The translations under genes and the position numbers were made by a program. Source: [Clostridium] asparagiforme DSM 15981 (GTDB lineage: Bacteria; Bacillota; Clostridia; Lachnospirales; Lachnospiraceae). From it: DNA of 64,000 bases. The stretch lies in NCBI GenBank assembly GCA_025149125.1, contig CP102272.1, positions 2,232,001 to 2,296,000 on the forward strand. Reading direction: 5' to 3'. The notes below the pieces were generated by a model. That model saw only the letters and a program-made list of their open reading frames with translations, had not been told where the DNA came from and made no database searches. Shown here one piece after another: positions 7,071-15,176 of the stretch (position 1 is the first letter of the stretch; each line of letters begins with the position of its first letter).

Positions 7071-8706
7071 GACGGAAGCCAGGGACGGGGAGCGGGAGGA
7101 AGGCCGGGCTGGGAGCGGGGCTGAATATACCCCGGAGATGATGAACCGGATTTATGAGGCGGTGCTGAATCAGGTGGAGGAGGCGGTGGTGATCTCGGAC
7201 GACGAGAACAAGGTGATCTTCATCAACCGGGCGGCCGAGGTGATCGAGGGCGTGGACGCGAAGAAGTCCCTGCACAAGAGCATGGAGGAGCTTTACTGCC
7301 CGACGGAGAACACGCCCAAGCACAGCCGCCACGCCATCGTGCTGAATACGGGGATCGCGGCCAACGAATACTTCAACCAGTATGTGGTGAAGGAGAGCCA
7401 CAAGGTTTTAAATGTCATTGAGCGGATGTTTCCGGTGAATTACAAAAACCGCACCGTGGCCGTGTACTCTCTGATCAAGAACCTGCCCGTGATGAAAAAG
7501 ACCATGGAGCAGAGCCTGGAGCTGTACACCCATTTTGAGGAGGAAAAGCCACGCAACGGCACCAAATACACCTTCAGCAGCATCCTGGGCAACGACATCA
7601 ATTTTGTGGAGGCCATCTCCAACGCCAAGCACGTGGCCCAGAACCAGACCAACGTGCTGATTTACGGGGAGACGGGCACGGGCAAAGAGCTGTTCGCCCA
7701 GAGCATTCACAACTACAGCGTGTTTCAGAACGGGCCGTTTATCTCCGTGAACTGCGCCGCCATCCCGGCCACCTTGCTGGAGAGCATGTTTTTCGGCACG
7801 GTGAAGGGGTCCTACACCGGGGCCAACAACATGGCGGGGCTGTTCGAGCAGGCGGAGAACGGCACCCTGTTTCTGGACGAGATCAACAGCATGGACATCG
7901 CGCTTCAGGCCAAGCTTTTAAAGGTGATTGAGAACAAGACCGTCCGGCGCATCGGCTCGGAGAAGGAGCTGTCCATCAACTGCCGCATTCTCTGCGCCCT
8001 CAACGAGGACCCGCTGGAGTGCATTGAGAACGGAAAACTGAGGCGGGACCTGTACTACCGCCTGTCCTCCTGCATTCTGCACATTCCGCCCCTGCGCAGC
8101 CGCAAGAGCGACATTCCGCTGCTGTGCGGCTGCTTCATCACCCGGTACAACAAGGAGTACGGCCAGCACATCCGGCGCGTTGACTCCGGGCTGATGGAAC
8201 GCTTTCTCCGCTACCAGTGGCCGGGAAATGTGCGGGAGCTCCAGCATGTGGTTGAGAGCGCCTATTCCGTATCCGAGCAGAATCTGGACGTGCTCCGCCT
8301 GGAACACATCTCGCCTTATTACCGCAGTTTCTTTGCGGAGCCGGGGATCGCAGGAGCGGCGGCTCCCATGGCGGCGGACCCGGCCGCTTGGGAGACTGTG
8401 GATTCTCCGGTTTCCTCAGCCGCAGGCTCCGCGGATACCGTGGATTTCACAACCAAGGTTTCAGCCGCTCCGGGGGATTTCCGCGCCCTGCCGCCGCCCG
8501 CCCACGGGCCCGGCGGTTTCCCGGGCAGCCCCGGCCAATCACCGGAGCCGCCGTCCCTTCCGTTAAAGGAGGCCATGGACGCCTACGAGAAATCCATCCT
8601 CTCCGCCACATTGGCGCGCCTGGGCGGAAATGTGTCCGCGGCGGCCAGGGAGCTTATGATCACCCGTCAGGCCCTGCAGCACAAAATCAAAAAGTACGGA
8701 CTTTGA
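7060..8706 (+). CDS. sigma-54-dependent transcriptional activator, PAS-AAA+-Fis HTH (RocR-like)
   Basis: 548 residues. A PAS sensor domain (about 28-135) is followed by an AAA+ ATPase with Walker A GETGTGKE (203-210), Walker B GTLFLDEI (268-275), arginine finger region LRRDLYYRL and WPGNVRELQ. A Pro/Ala/Gly-rich linker (about 415-505) leads to a C-terminal Fis-type helix-turn-helix (LGGNVSAAARELMITRQAL). The sigma-54-contacting loop reads GSYTGA (250-255) in place of GAFTGA. The architecture is that of the amino-acid catabolism activators RocR/BkdR. It overlaps ackA by 11 bp and lies directly upstream of an inverted repeat and a -24/-12 promoter, its likely target. Confidence 0.93.
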   Translation: MQNETEARDGEREEGRAGSGAEYTPEMMNRIYEAVLNQVEEAVVISDDENKVIFINRAAEVIEGVDAKKSLHKSMEELYCPTENTPKHSRHAIVLNTGIAANEYFNQYVVKESHKVLNVIERMFPVNYKNRTVAVYSLIKNLPVMKKTMEQSLELYTHFEEEKPRNGTKYTFSSILGNDINFVEAISNAKHVAQNQTNVLIYGETGTGKELFAQSIHNYSVFQNGPFISVNCAAIPATLLESMFFGTVKGSYTGANNMAGLFEQAENGTLFLDEINSMDIALQAKLLKVIENKTVRRIGSEKELSINCRILCALNEDPLECIENGKLRRDLYYRLSSCILHIPPLRSRKSDIPLLCGCFITRYNKEYGQHIRRVDSGLMERFLRYQWPGNVRELQHVVESAYSVSEQNLDVLRLEHISPYYRSFFAEPGIAGAAAPMAADPAAWETVDSPVSSAAGSADTVDFTTKVSAAPGDFRALPPPAHGPGGFPGSPGQSPEPPSLPLKEAMDAYEKSILSATLARLGGNVSAAARELMITRQALQHKIKKYGL

Positions 8707-8712
8707 TTGTAT

Positions 8713-8766
8713 AGTGACAATTTTTTTGGCAGTGTAAAATAATTTGGCGCCAAAAAAATTGTCACT
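8713..8766. promoter_or_regulatory. 18-bp perfect inverted repeat, candidate enhancer (UAS) for the sigma-54 activator
   Basis: AGTGACAATTTTTTTGGC (8713-8730) is repeated exactly in inverted orientation at 8749-8766, with an 18-bp spacer. A nested palindrome TTTGGCGCCAAA lies at 8743-8754. It is 60-110 bp upstream of the -24 element, a usual distance for activator binding. It could also act as terminator of the regulator gene, but the stem is AT-rich. Confidence 0.65.
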
Positions 8767-8825
8767 TTTTGCGCGCAGAGATTTAGAAAATCGGAAAAAC
8801 CCTCCATTTAGGCGCTTTTAATTTT

Positions 8826-8841
8826 TGGCATGGTATTTGCT
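8826..8841 (+). promoter_or_regulatory. sigma-54 (-24/-12) promoter
   Basis: TGGCATGGTATTTGCT: the -24 GG and -12 GC are 12 bp apart, exactly the sigma-54 spacing, and flanking bases match the consensus. It lies 63 bp before the MFS gene and downstream of a sigma-54 activator gene. Confidence 0.85.
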
Positions 8842-8903
8842 TGTTATATCAGCGTACATGTACAATACAAAAATTTATACGCAACAGATGGAAGGAGTCA
8901 AGT

Positions 8904-10127
8904 ATGAAAAAAAGTTTTAAGCAATGGGCCACGCTGATCGCAATCTGCATGGCGGGGGGTACCATATTCAAGCTGGCCTATTTGCGCGATGTGTTCTATG
9001 TGGCGATGCAGGAGGCCTTCGGCTTCACCAACACCCAGTTCGGCCTGATGATGACGGCCTTTGCGGTGACCCAGTTTATCGCGTACCTGCCGGGCGGATG
9101 GATCACGGACCTTGTCCCCGTAAAATATCTGATACCGGTATCCCTGATTTCCACCGGCCTGTGCGGCTTCTGGCTGGCCACGTATCCGCCGTTTACCAGC
9201 GTGCTGATCATACAGGCGGTCATGGGAATCACCATAACGCTATTGTTCTGGGAAGCCATGATCAAGGGCACCCGCATGATCGGAACCGCTGAGGAACAGG
9301 GGCGAATGTTCGGACTTCTGGAAGGCGGCCGCGGACTGTTCGCCACCATCATTTCCTTCGCAGCTCTGTGGATGTTCACCAATTTCGGCGAGGGCAGAAT
9401 GGGACTGCGCGCCACCATGATTTTTTACGCCATCGCGCTGTGCGGCCTGGGCATCGTCTGCTTTTTCCTGATCGAGAAAAATGACGTGGAGGGCAAGGTA
9501 AACGCCAAAGAGGCCCTGGACGGCCTGGTGCACGTGGCTAAGCTTCCCAGAGTGTGGGTTGCGGGCGGGATCGTATTCTTCGGGTATTCCTTCTATAACG
9601 GCCTGAGCTATTTTTCATCCTATCTGACCGAGATTTGCGGCATGTCCGTCAGCATGGGCGTTGCGGTAAACATTGTCCGCCAGTACCTGATCGCCTTTAT
9701 CGCGGCTCCAATCGGCGGTATGATCGCCGACAAGATGGGATCCTCCATCAACTATTTGAAGATCGCCCTGACCTTGGGCACGATCCTGACCGGAATCTAC
9801 CTGGTGATCCCCACAACCATGGGAATCGTGGTGGTAGTGGGACTTATGCTGGTGCTGGCGGCGGTTATGATGACCATCCGCGGAACCTATTACGCCACCA
9901 CCGACGAGATCAAGATCCCCATCGTGATGTCCGGCGCGGCGGCCGGTATTCTCTCCATTGTGGGAAATACCCCCGACCTGTTCATTTTCACCCTGTACGG
10001 CTACTTTATGGACGCGTATCCGGGAATCCAGGGCTACCGCTATATTTTCATCGCCATGATGGTATTCGCGGTGTTGGGCGTGGGCTGCTGTTTCCTGCTG
10101 GCCCATATGAAAAAGAAAATTAAATAA
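8904..10127 (+). CDS. MFS transporter
   Basis: 407 residues with about twelve hydrophobic segments; a major facilitator carrier. The loop after helix 2 has the MFS-type GGWITDLVPVKYL and the second half repeats it as GGMIADKMGS. The start ATG (8904) follows GGAAGGAGTC. First gene after the sigma-54 promoter and followed closely by a PLP lyase and an Na+/H+ antiporter, so import of an amino acid, peptide or organic anion degraded by this operon is plausible. The substrate is not determinable from sequence. Confidence 0.88.
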   Translation: MKKSFKQWATLIAICMAGGTIFKLAYLRDVFYVAMQEAFGFTNTQFGLMMTAFAVTQFIAYLPGGWITDLVPVKYLIPVSLISTGLCGFWLATYPPFTSVLIIQAVMGITITLLFWEAMIKGTRMIGTAEEQGRMFGLLEGGRGLFATIISFAALWMFTNFGEGRMGLRATMIFYAIALCGLGIVCFFLIEKNDVEGKVNAKEALDGLVHVAKLPRVWVAGGIVFFGYSFYNGLSYFSSYLTEICGMSVSMGVAVNIVRQYLIAFIAAPIGGMIADKMGSSINYLKIALTLGTILTGIYLVIPTTMGIVVVVGLMLVLAAVMMTIRGTYYATTDEIKIPIVMSGAAAGILSIVGNTPDLFIFTLYGYFMDAYPGIQGYRYIFIAMMVFAVLGVGCCFLLAHMKKKIK

Positions 10128-10164
10128 AACTGAAAATAGATCAAAGAAAGAGAAGGTAAATAAC

Positions 10165-11343
10165 ATGAGCTGTGTACATAATTTTGACGAACCGATCAAC
10201 CGCGTGAACACCGATTCCTTCAAGTGGGACTACGAGGGCGAGAGTGGGAAATACATCCCCCTGGGCGTTGCGGACACCGATTTTAAAGCGCCCCGGGAAG
10301 TGATCGACGCGGTGCGCGAGCGGGTGGACTTTGGCGTGTTCGCCTACGGCTACCTGCCCCAGCGCCGTTTCGCGGACGCAGTCTGCGGCTGGTACCGGAA
10401 GCGCTACAAAATTACGCTGGAGTCCGAGGCGGTCCGCCACTCCCAGGGGCTGATGACCGGAGCGCTCTGGATGATTTTAAACGCCTACACCCGCCCCGGC
10501 GACAAGATTCTCCTGCAGCCCCCGGTTTACAACACCTTTAACGTGGTCATTCAGGGCGCGGGCCGTTTTGTGGAGACCAACGATCTGATCCTGAAGGACG
10601 GCCGCTATGAGATCGATTTTGAGGATCTGGACAAGAAAACCTCCGATCCCCGGGTGCGAATTTTGCTGGTGTGCAACCCCGCCAACCCCGTGGGCCGCGT
10701 GTGGACCAGGGACGAGCTTATGCGCATGTACGAGATTTGTAAGAAGAACAACACCCTGATCGTCAGCGACGAGATCCACGGCGATATCGTGTACGCGCCC
10801 CACCGGCACATCCCCTATTTCTCCCTGTCGGAGGAGATCGGGGACAACGTGATCGTCATGGGCTCCCCCAGCAAGACCTTTAACCTGGCCTGCTTCTACT
10901 CCGCCTACGTGGTGATCAAAAACAAGGCATTGAGAGACCAGTACAACGTGGTGTACGACGACTATCATTTCGACTACAACTATGTGGGCATCGAGGCGCT
11001 GATCACGGCGTACAACCAGTGCGAATACTATGTGGACCAGCAGAACGAGTATTTCAGGAAAAATATCGAGCTGGTGAAATCCTTTATCGCGGAGAACATG
11101 CCCGAGGTGAAGGTGATCGAGCCGGAGGCCAGCTACCTTCTGTGGATCGACTTCAGGGCCTGGAACCTGACGCCCTTTGAGCTGGTGCACCTGTTCCAGG
11201 ACGCGGGCGTGAAGCTGAACAACGGGGCCAACTACGGGAAGCCCGGCATGGGATTTATCCGCCTGAACGTCGCCACCCAGACCGCGGTTCTGGAGAAGGC
11301 GCTGGAGTGTATGAAGAAAGCCAGTGAAAAGCGGCCTAAATAA
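10165..11343 (+). CDS. MalY/PatB-family PLP-dependent aminotransferase / C-S lyase
   Basis: 392-residue fold-type I PLP enzyme. MalY/PatB hallmarks are visible: the N-terminal NRVNTDSFKWD, ADTDFKAPREV, HSQGLMTG, CNPANPVGRVWT, SDEIHGDIVY and the PLP lysine in SPSKTFNLA. Members act as cystathionine beta-lyase or aminotransferases. It lies 37 bp after the MFS gene in the sigma-54 operon, which favours a catabolic lyase or transaminase role over biosynthesis. Substrate unknown. Confidence 0.9.
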   Translation: MSCVHNFDEPINRVNTDSFKWDYEGESGKYIPLGVADTDFKAPREVIDAVRERVDFGVFAYGYLPQRRFADAVCGWYRKRYKITLESEAVRHSQGLMTGALWMILNAYTRPGDKILLQPPVYNTFNVVIQGAGRFVETNDLILKDGRYEIDFEDLDKKTSDPRVRILLVCNPANPVGRVWTRDELMRMYEICKKNNTLIVSDEIHGDIVYAPHRHIPYFSLSEEIGDNVIVMGSPSKTFNLACFYSAYVVIKNKALRDQYNVVYDDYHFDYNYVGIEALITAYNQCEYYVDQQNEYFRKNIELVKSFIAENMPEVKVIEPEASYLLWIDFRAWNLTPFELVHLFQDAGVKLNNGANYGKPGMGFIRLNVATQTAVLEKALECMKKASEKRPK

Positions 11344-11377
11344 GAGCCATCCGCAGATATAAAATACGTGACAGCCA

Positions 11378-11405
11378 CCGGGCGGGACAATGGGAGCCCG
11401 CCCGG
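11378..11405 (+). other. GC-rich intergenic hairpin
   Basis: CCGGGCGGG (11378-11386) pairs exactly with CCCGCCCGG (11397-11405), loop 10 nt, between the PLP enzyme and the antiporter gene. No U-run follows, so it may be an mRNA-processing or partial-termination element that sets unequal expression. Confidence 0.45.
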
Positions 11406-11423
11406 CGGAAAAGGAGAAGGGTA

Positions 11424-12875
11424 ATGGTAGATCGAACGATTAAGAGTTCCGAGCCGGAGGAGCAGGAGGAGCGCGATCAGCTCCTGTCAAAGAATTTCAA
11501 GTATCCGGTATCGATCGGATACGCCGCGCTGGTGACGGGATGCGTGTTCGGATTTGTGGCGTTCGGCCTGATTTTCTTCGAGGCCCCGCTGGAACTGATG
11601 TTTTTACTTTCCTGGATCGTGGTAGTTCCGCTGCTTATGCGTCTGGGGTACAAATACGGGGAATTGCAGGACATGGCCTGGGATATGGCCGTGGCATCCT
11701 TTGAACCCAATGTGGTGCTCATCGTGATCGGGGCCATGATCGCGGTGTGGATCGCCAGCGGGACTATCCCCATGATCATCTATCTGGGGCTCAAGTTCAT
11801 TTCCCCGAAAATATTCCTGTTGTCGGCGCTGATTCTGGCGTCCTTCACCTCTCTGGCCACCGGCACCTCCTGGGGAACCCTGGGGACCGTGGGCCTGGCC
11901 CTGATCGGGATCGGAAACGCAATGGGCATCCCCTCGCCCATGACGGCGGGCGCAATCATCTGCGGCGCGTACTTTGGGGATAAAATGTCTCCGCTGTCGG
12001 ACAGCACCATTCTGGCGGCTTCCGTGTCCGGAACCGATGTGATGACCCACGTGAAGCATATGCTCTGGACCACGGTGCCGGCCTACGCGATCACGGCGGT
12101 GCTGTTTGTGATCCTGGGCCTGCGCAATATTTCCGGGGTCTACGACACCAGCACCGCCAACCAGATCATGGCAACGTTTACCCGGTTTTACAGATTTACC
12201 TGGCTGGAGTTTCTGCCCATCGGCATCGTATTGATTTTGCTGGTGAAGAACACGCCGAGCATCATCGCGCTGATGATCGGAACCATTTCCGGCATGTTCG
12301 TGGCGGTGTTCCATCAGCAGGTGGCGTTGAAAACGCTGCTGGACTTTATGGTAAACGGCTTTGTGATCAGCACGGGCAGCGAGTTTGTGGACATCCTGCT
12401 GAACCGGGGCGGTATTATGAGCATGATGAGCGCGTTTCTGGCGATTTTCCTGGCACTCTGCATCTCGGGGATGCTGGACAAGACGGGCGTGCTCAGCGTG
12501 CTGGTGAATCCGCTGATCAAAAAATGCGGCAATTCCACCTTCAGGATCATCGCCTGCACGGCGGTGCTCACCTACGTGACCAACGCCATCGGCTCCTCCA
12601 TGCTGTTCGCCTCCATCGTGACGGCAACCCTGATGAAAGATATTTTTGTGGCGAACCGGATCGCGCCGGAGAATCTGTCCCGGACGCTGGAGGACGCGGG
12701 AACCTTCGGGGCCGTGCTGATCCCATGGAATTCCAATGCGATTTACGCGTCCCAGATGTTGGGCGTGTCGCCGTTTGCGTTTATACCATACTGCTTTTTG
12801 AATTACATCACGCCGGTCATTGATTTGATTTACGCGAAAACAGGATTTACGGTTAAAAAAATAGAGCGTAAATAA
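11424..12875 (+). CDS. nhaC: NhaC-family Na+/H+ antiporter
   Basis: 483 residues, about eleven membrane segments. NhaC-type motifs include the SLATGTSWGTLGT block, CGAYFGDKMSPLSDSTILAA and EDAGTFGAVLIPWNSNA. Such carriers exchange Na+ (or an organic acid such as malate/lactate) for protons. The start ATG is preceded by AAAAGGAGAAGG. As third gene of the sigma-54 operon it may drive the uptake or product exchange of the MFS/lyase pathway rather than general pH control. Confidence 0.88.
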   Translation: MVDRTIKSSEPEEQEERDQLLSKNFKYPVSIGYAALVTGCVFGFVAFGLIFFEAPLELMFLLSWIVVVPLLMRLGYKYGELQDMAWDMAVASFEPNVVLIVIGAMIAVWIASGTIPMIIYLGLKFISPKIFLLSALILASFTSLATGTSWGTLGTVGLALIGIGNAMGIPSPMTAGAIICGAYFGDKMSPLSDSTILAASVSGTDVMTHVKHMLWTTVPAYAITAVLFVILGLRNISGVYDTSTANQIMATFTRFYRFTWLEFLPIGIVLILLVKNTPSIIALMIGTISGMFVAVFHQQVALKTLLDFMVNGFVISTGSEFVDILLNRGGIMSMMSAFLAIFLALCISGMLDKTGVLSVLVNPLIKKCGNSTFRIIACTAVLTYVTNAIGSSMLFASIVTATLMKDIFVANRIAPENLSRTLEDAGTFGAVLIPWNSNAIYASQMLGVSPFAFIPYCFLNYITPVIDLIYAKTGFTVKKIERK

Positions 12876-12899
12876 GACTCGGGACAGAGGTATATTCAG

Positions 12900-13205
12900 A
12901 TGAAGCATTTGATAAACGCCGCGGCCGCTCCTGCGGCCATGAAGAACCTGAGGGCCGCGCTGGCGGAGAACGAATGCGTGGCGCTGATCGCGGAGCACGC
13001 GGCCTATCTGCGGGACAAGGGCGGAATTCAGTGCGTGGCCATCGGAACGGACTTCGACGGCATCGAGGGCAATCTGGAGATCGCGGACAGCGCGGGTATG
13101 GAATTGCTGGCGGAGGCGCTGAGGAAGAGAGGGTTCACAGAATCGGAGGTGGAGCTGGTGTTTTACAAAAATGTGCTGCGGGTCATGGAGGACGCAATGC
13201 GGTAG
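12900..13205 (+). pseudogene. C-terminal remnant of a membrane dipeptidase (peptidase M19)
   Basis: 101 codons resembling only the last third of renal-type dipeptidases: AIGTDFDGIEG (the M19 GSDFDG motif), then EALRKRGFTESEVELVFYKNVLRVME. The catalytic zinc-binding N-terminal two-thirds are absent; full-length members exceed 300 residues. It has a start codon and a GGGACAGAGG upstream, so a short product might still be made, but it cannot be an active peptidase. It suggests the operon once degraded dipeptides. Confidence 0.7.
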
Positions 13206-13242
13206 ACAGGGCGAATTTTTCTTGCGCGTAAGCCTGCGCAAG

Positions 13243-13280
13243 CGGCCCGGCGCTGTCAGGATCGAAAGCGCCGGGCCGTT
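13243..13280 (+). terminator. rho-independent terminator of the sigma-54 operon
   Basis: CGGCCCGGCGCT (13243-13254) pairs exactly with AGCGCCGGGCCG (13267-13278), followed by a short T-run. Confidence 0.75.
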
Positions 13281-13290
13281 TGATGTGTTA

Positions 13291-13304
13291 GGGAAACGTT
13301 TTCA
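13291..13304 (+). promoter_or_regulatory. cre-like (CcpA) site upstream of the rubredoxin genes
   Basis: GGGAAACGTTTTCA matches the cre consensus TGWAANCGNTNWCA at all but two positions and is nearly palindromic around CG. It lies 137 bp before the 13441 gene in an AT-rich stretch; TATACT at about 13381 is the nearest -10 candidate. Confidence 0.35.
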
Positions 13305-13440
13305 ATCATTCGCAATAAAATAAAAATAGTAATTATTATTAATTTTGTGACCAAGTTACAGAACTGTTTGTCTGCTTCTGCTATACTTCTCCCATAAGCA
13401 ACTGATGGAGCGATACATTTTGCATAAAGGAGGTCACAAG

Positions 13441-14169
13441 GTGAAAAAGTATGTCTGTTCGATTTGCGGATATGTCTACGATGAGGCGGCGGGGATACCG
13501 GCGGCGGGAATCGGGCCGGGAACCCGGTGGGAGGATTTGCCGGAGGGATGGGTCTGTCCCCTCTGCGGCGCGTCCAAAGATCTGTTCAACCCGGTGGAGC
13601 CGCAAAAAGGCCCGGAAAATGGGACGGTGAAGCCGGCGGAGCCGGAAGCGGTGAGCGAACGGGACGGCGGAGAAGAGGCGCGTGGGCCGAAGGAGGGCAG
13701 CGGGGACGAGGAGCTGCGGGAACTCTCCGCCGGGGAGCTGTCGGCTCTGTGCTCCAATCTGGCCAGGGGCTGTGAGAAGCAGTACCGGGGGGAGGAGTCG
13801 GCGCTGTTCACGCAGCTGGCGGATTACTTCACGGCAAAGACGCCTGTGCCTGAGAGCGCGGAGCTCTCCGGGCTTTTGGAGCGGGTCGGGCGGGATCTGA
13901 GCGTGGGCTTTCCACAGGCTGAGGCCGCGGCAAAGGAAAATGGGGACCGGGGCGCGCAGCGGGCGCTGGTGTGGAGCGGGAAGGTCACAAGGATTCTGGA
14001 TGCCCTTTTGAAGCGCTGGGAGAAAGAGGGGGAAGCCATGCTGGAGCACACCAATCTCTATGTGTGCGATATCTGCGGCTTCGTCTATGTAGGCGACAAT
14101 CCGCCGGAGCTCTGCCCCGTTTGCAAGGTTCCGGGCTGGAAGTTCAGCCAGATCGAAAGGAGGGCATAA
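13441..14169 (+). CDS. rubredoxin / degenerate rubrerythrin-like / rubredoxin multidomain protein
   Basis: 242 residues. An N-terminal rubredoxin ([15 protein letters not shown] ... [11 protein letters not shown], residues 4-45) with both CxxC pairs is joined by an acidic linker to an alpha-helical segment (about 95-205). A second rubredoxin-type knuckle follows ([13 protein letters not shown] ... [11 protein letters not shown]) near the C-terminus. The helical part followed by this knuckle has rubrerythrin layout, but I do not see the ExxH diiron ligands, so it is probably an electron carrier rather than a peroxidase. The GTG at 13441 is chosen as start because AAAGGAGGTCACAAG precedes it. 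It is 1 bp from the ferredoxin-rubredoxin gene, so the two are one operon. Confidence 0.85.
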   Translation: MKKYVCSICGYVYDEAAGIPAAGIGPGTRWEDLPEGWVCPLCGASKDLFNPVEPQKGPENGTVKPAEPEAVSERDGGEEARGPKEGSGDEELRELSAGELSALCSNLARGCEKQYRGEESALFTQLADYFTAKTPVPESAELSGLLERVGRDLSVGFPQAEAAAKENGDRGAQRALVWSGKVTRILDALLKRWEKEGEAMLEHTNLYVCDICGFVYVGDNPPELCPVCKVPGWKFSQIERRA

Positions 14170-14170
14170 A

Positions 14171-14842
14171 ATGATGAAGAAATTTGCCATGCGCAACCTG
14201 CGCCTTTGTACCAAGGACTGCCTGTGCCTGTATGTCTGCCCCACAGGGGCCGCGGACACGGAGAACAGCATCATTGACCGCGAAACATGTATCGGCTGCG
14301 GCGCCTGCGCCGAGTCCTGTCCCTCCAAGGCAATCTCCATGGTTCCGGTGGACATGCCGCCTCAGCAGCCCAAGGAGGCTGCGGTTTTAAACAAACTGAA
14401 CGCGCTCTCCGGCAGCAAGACGGCCCAGGAGTCCATCGCCCGGGAGCTGGGGCGATCCACCCACAGCCCGGCGCTGGACCAGTTGGCCCGCGCTCTGGAG
14501 AAATCCAACCGGCTGATGGCCGAGGACATTCTGCGGGAGGCGGGATACATGCTGCCCCAGAGCGGAAACGCCAATCGTTTTCTGCGGTCTCTGCTGGATC
14601 GCCCGGACTATGCCGACGTTCCCGTGGAGGCGGTCAAACGCCTGCTGGAGCTGTTGCCCGCCAACGAGGAGGAGCCGGAGACAGAGTCCAACGAGGACGG
14701 AAAGCCCGATGCCCGGCCGGAGCGCTGGCGCTGTACCGTGTGCGGTTACATACAGGAAGGGCCGCTGCCTGAGGATTTTACCTGCCCGAGATGCAAACAG
14801 CCGGCGTCTGTGTTTGAGCGGATTTCGGAGGATCAGGCGTAG
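14171..14842 (+). CDS. 4Fe-4S ferredoxin-rubredoxin fusion protein
   Basis: 223 residues. The N-terminus carries an atypical cysteine cluster (CTKDCLCLYVCPTGA) and a canonical CIGCGACAESCP, giving one or two [4Fe-4S] centres. A helical middle region (about 75-165) without recognised family follows, and a C-terminal rubredoxin knuckle (RCTVCGYIQEG ... FTCPRCKQPA) closes the protein. It pairs with the rubredoxin protein immediately upstream. Together they look like a two-protein soluble electron-transfer module, perhaps feeding oxygen or peroxide detoxification in an anaerobe. The acceptor is not encoded nearby. Confidence 0.85.
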   Translation: MMKKFAMRNLRLCTKDCLCLYVCPTGAADTENSIIDRETCIGCGACAESCPSKAISMVPVDMPPQQPKEAAVLNKLNALSGSKTAQESIARELGRSTHSPALDQLARALEKSNRLMAEDILREAGYMLPQSGNANRFLRSLLDRPDYADVPVEAVKRLLELLPANEEEPETESNEDGKPDARPERWRCTVCGYIQEGPLPEDFTCPRCKQPASVFERISEDQA

Positions 14843-14977
14843 ATAAAACCGTTGACGGTTGAGAGGAATCGTATCGATGGAAGGGGCGTTGGGCAATGGA
14901 GCGGCCCCTTCCCATCCGTACACTTCCCCGGTATGGATACCTCCACAGAATATCCGTCTATGGATCGGAAAAAGCGG

Positions 14978-15006
14978 TTGACAATCGGGTTAATCAATGC
15001 TAACCT
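14978..15006 (+). promoter_or_regulatory. promoter with overlapping GGTTA-N8-TAACC inverted repeat
   Basis: TTGACA (14978-14983), 17-bp spacer, TAACCT (15001-15006). The inverted repeat GGTTA (14988-14992) / TAACC (15001-15005) sits on the spacer and -10, where a repressor would block transcription. Confidence 0.55.
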
Positions 15007-15063
15007 AAAAACAGAATCGGAAGGACCGGCCAATAAAATCTCCCGCCGCTTTTTTATCGGCAG

Positions 15064-15080
15064 AGGTTAGCCAAACCTAA
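15064..15080. promoter_or_regulatory. DtxR/IdeR-like iron box
   Basis: AGGTTAGCCAAACCTAA differs at one position from the core of the IdeR/DtxR consensus (AGGTTAGCCTAACCTAA). Perfect AGGTT-N5-AACCT symmetry. It is 58 bp downstream of the -10 box and 97 bp before the HMA-protein gene. Confidence 0.6.
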
Positions 15081-15176
15081 CAAAGCCGGTCCGCCGCCTG
15101 CCAACGGTCCGCAAGTTTCATTCGAACATACATTGCCGCCATCACACGGCGCCTATATGCGAAAAGGAGGATATCC

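Larger units (their letters stand above)
14843..15176. other. 334-bp intergenic region with hairpins, promoter and metal-repressor-like boxes
   Basis: Contains a small palindrome AACCGT-TG-ACGGTT (14847-14860), a 9-bp hairpin GGAAGGGGC...GCCCCTTCC (14879-14912) that may end the upstream operon, then a sigma-A promoter and two GGTTA/TAACC-type inverted repeats before the gene at 15177. No coding sequence was recognised. Confidence 0.6.

Noticed and set aside
11604..13241. 545-codon open frame on the minus strand opposite nhaC
   Set aside because: Composition is His/Arg/Gln-rich with no motif, and the plus strand encodes a well-conserved antiporter. It is a mirror of codon bias.
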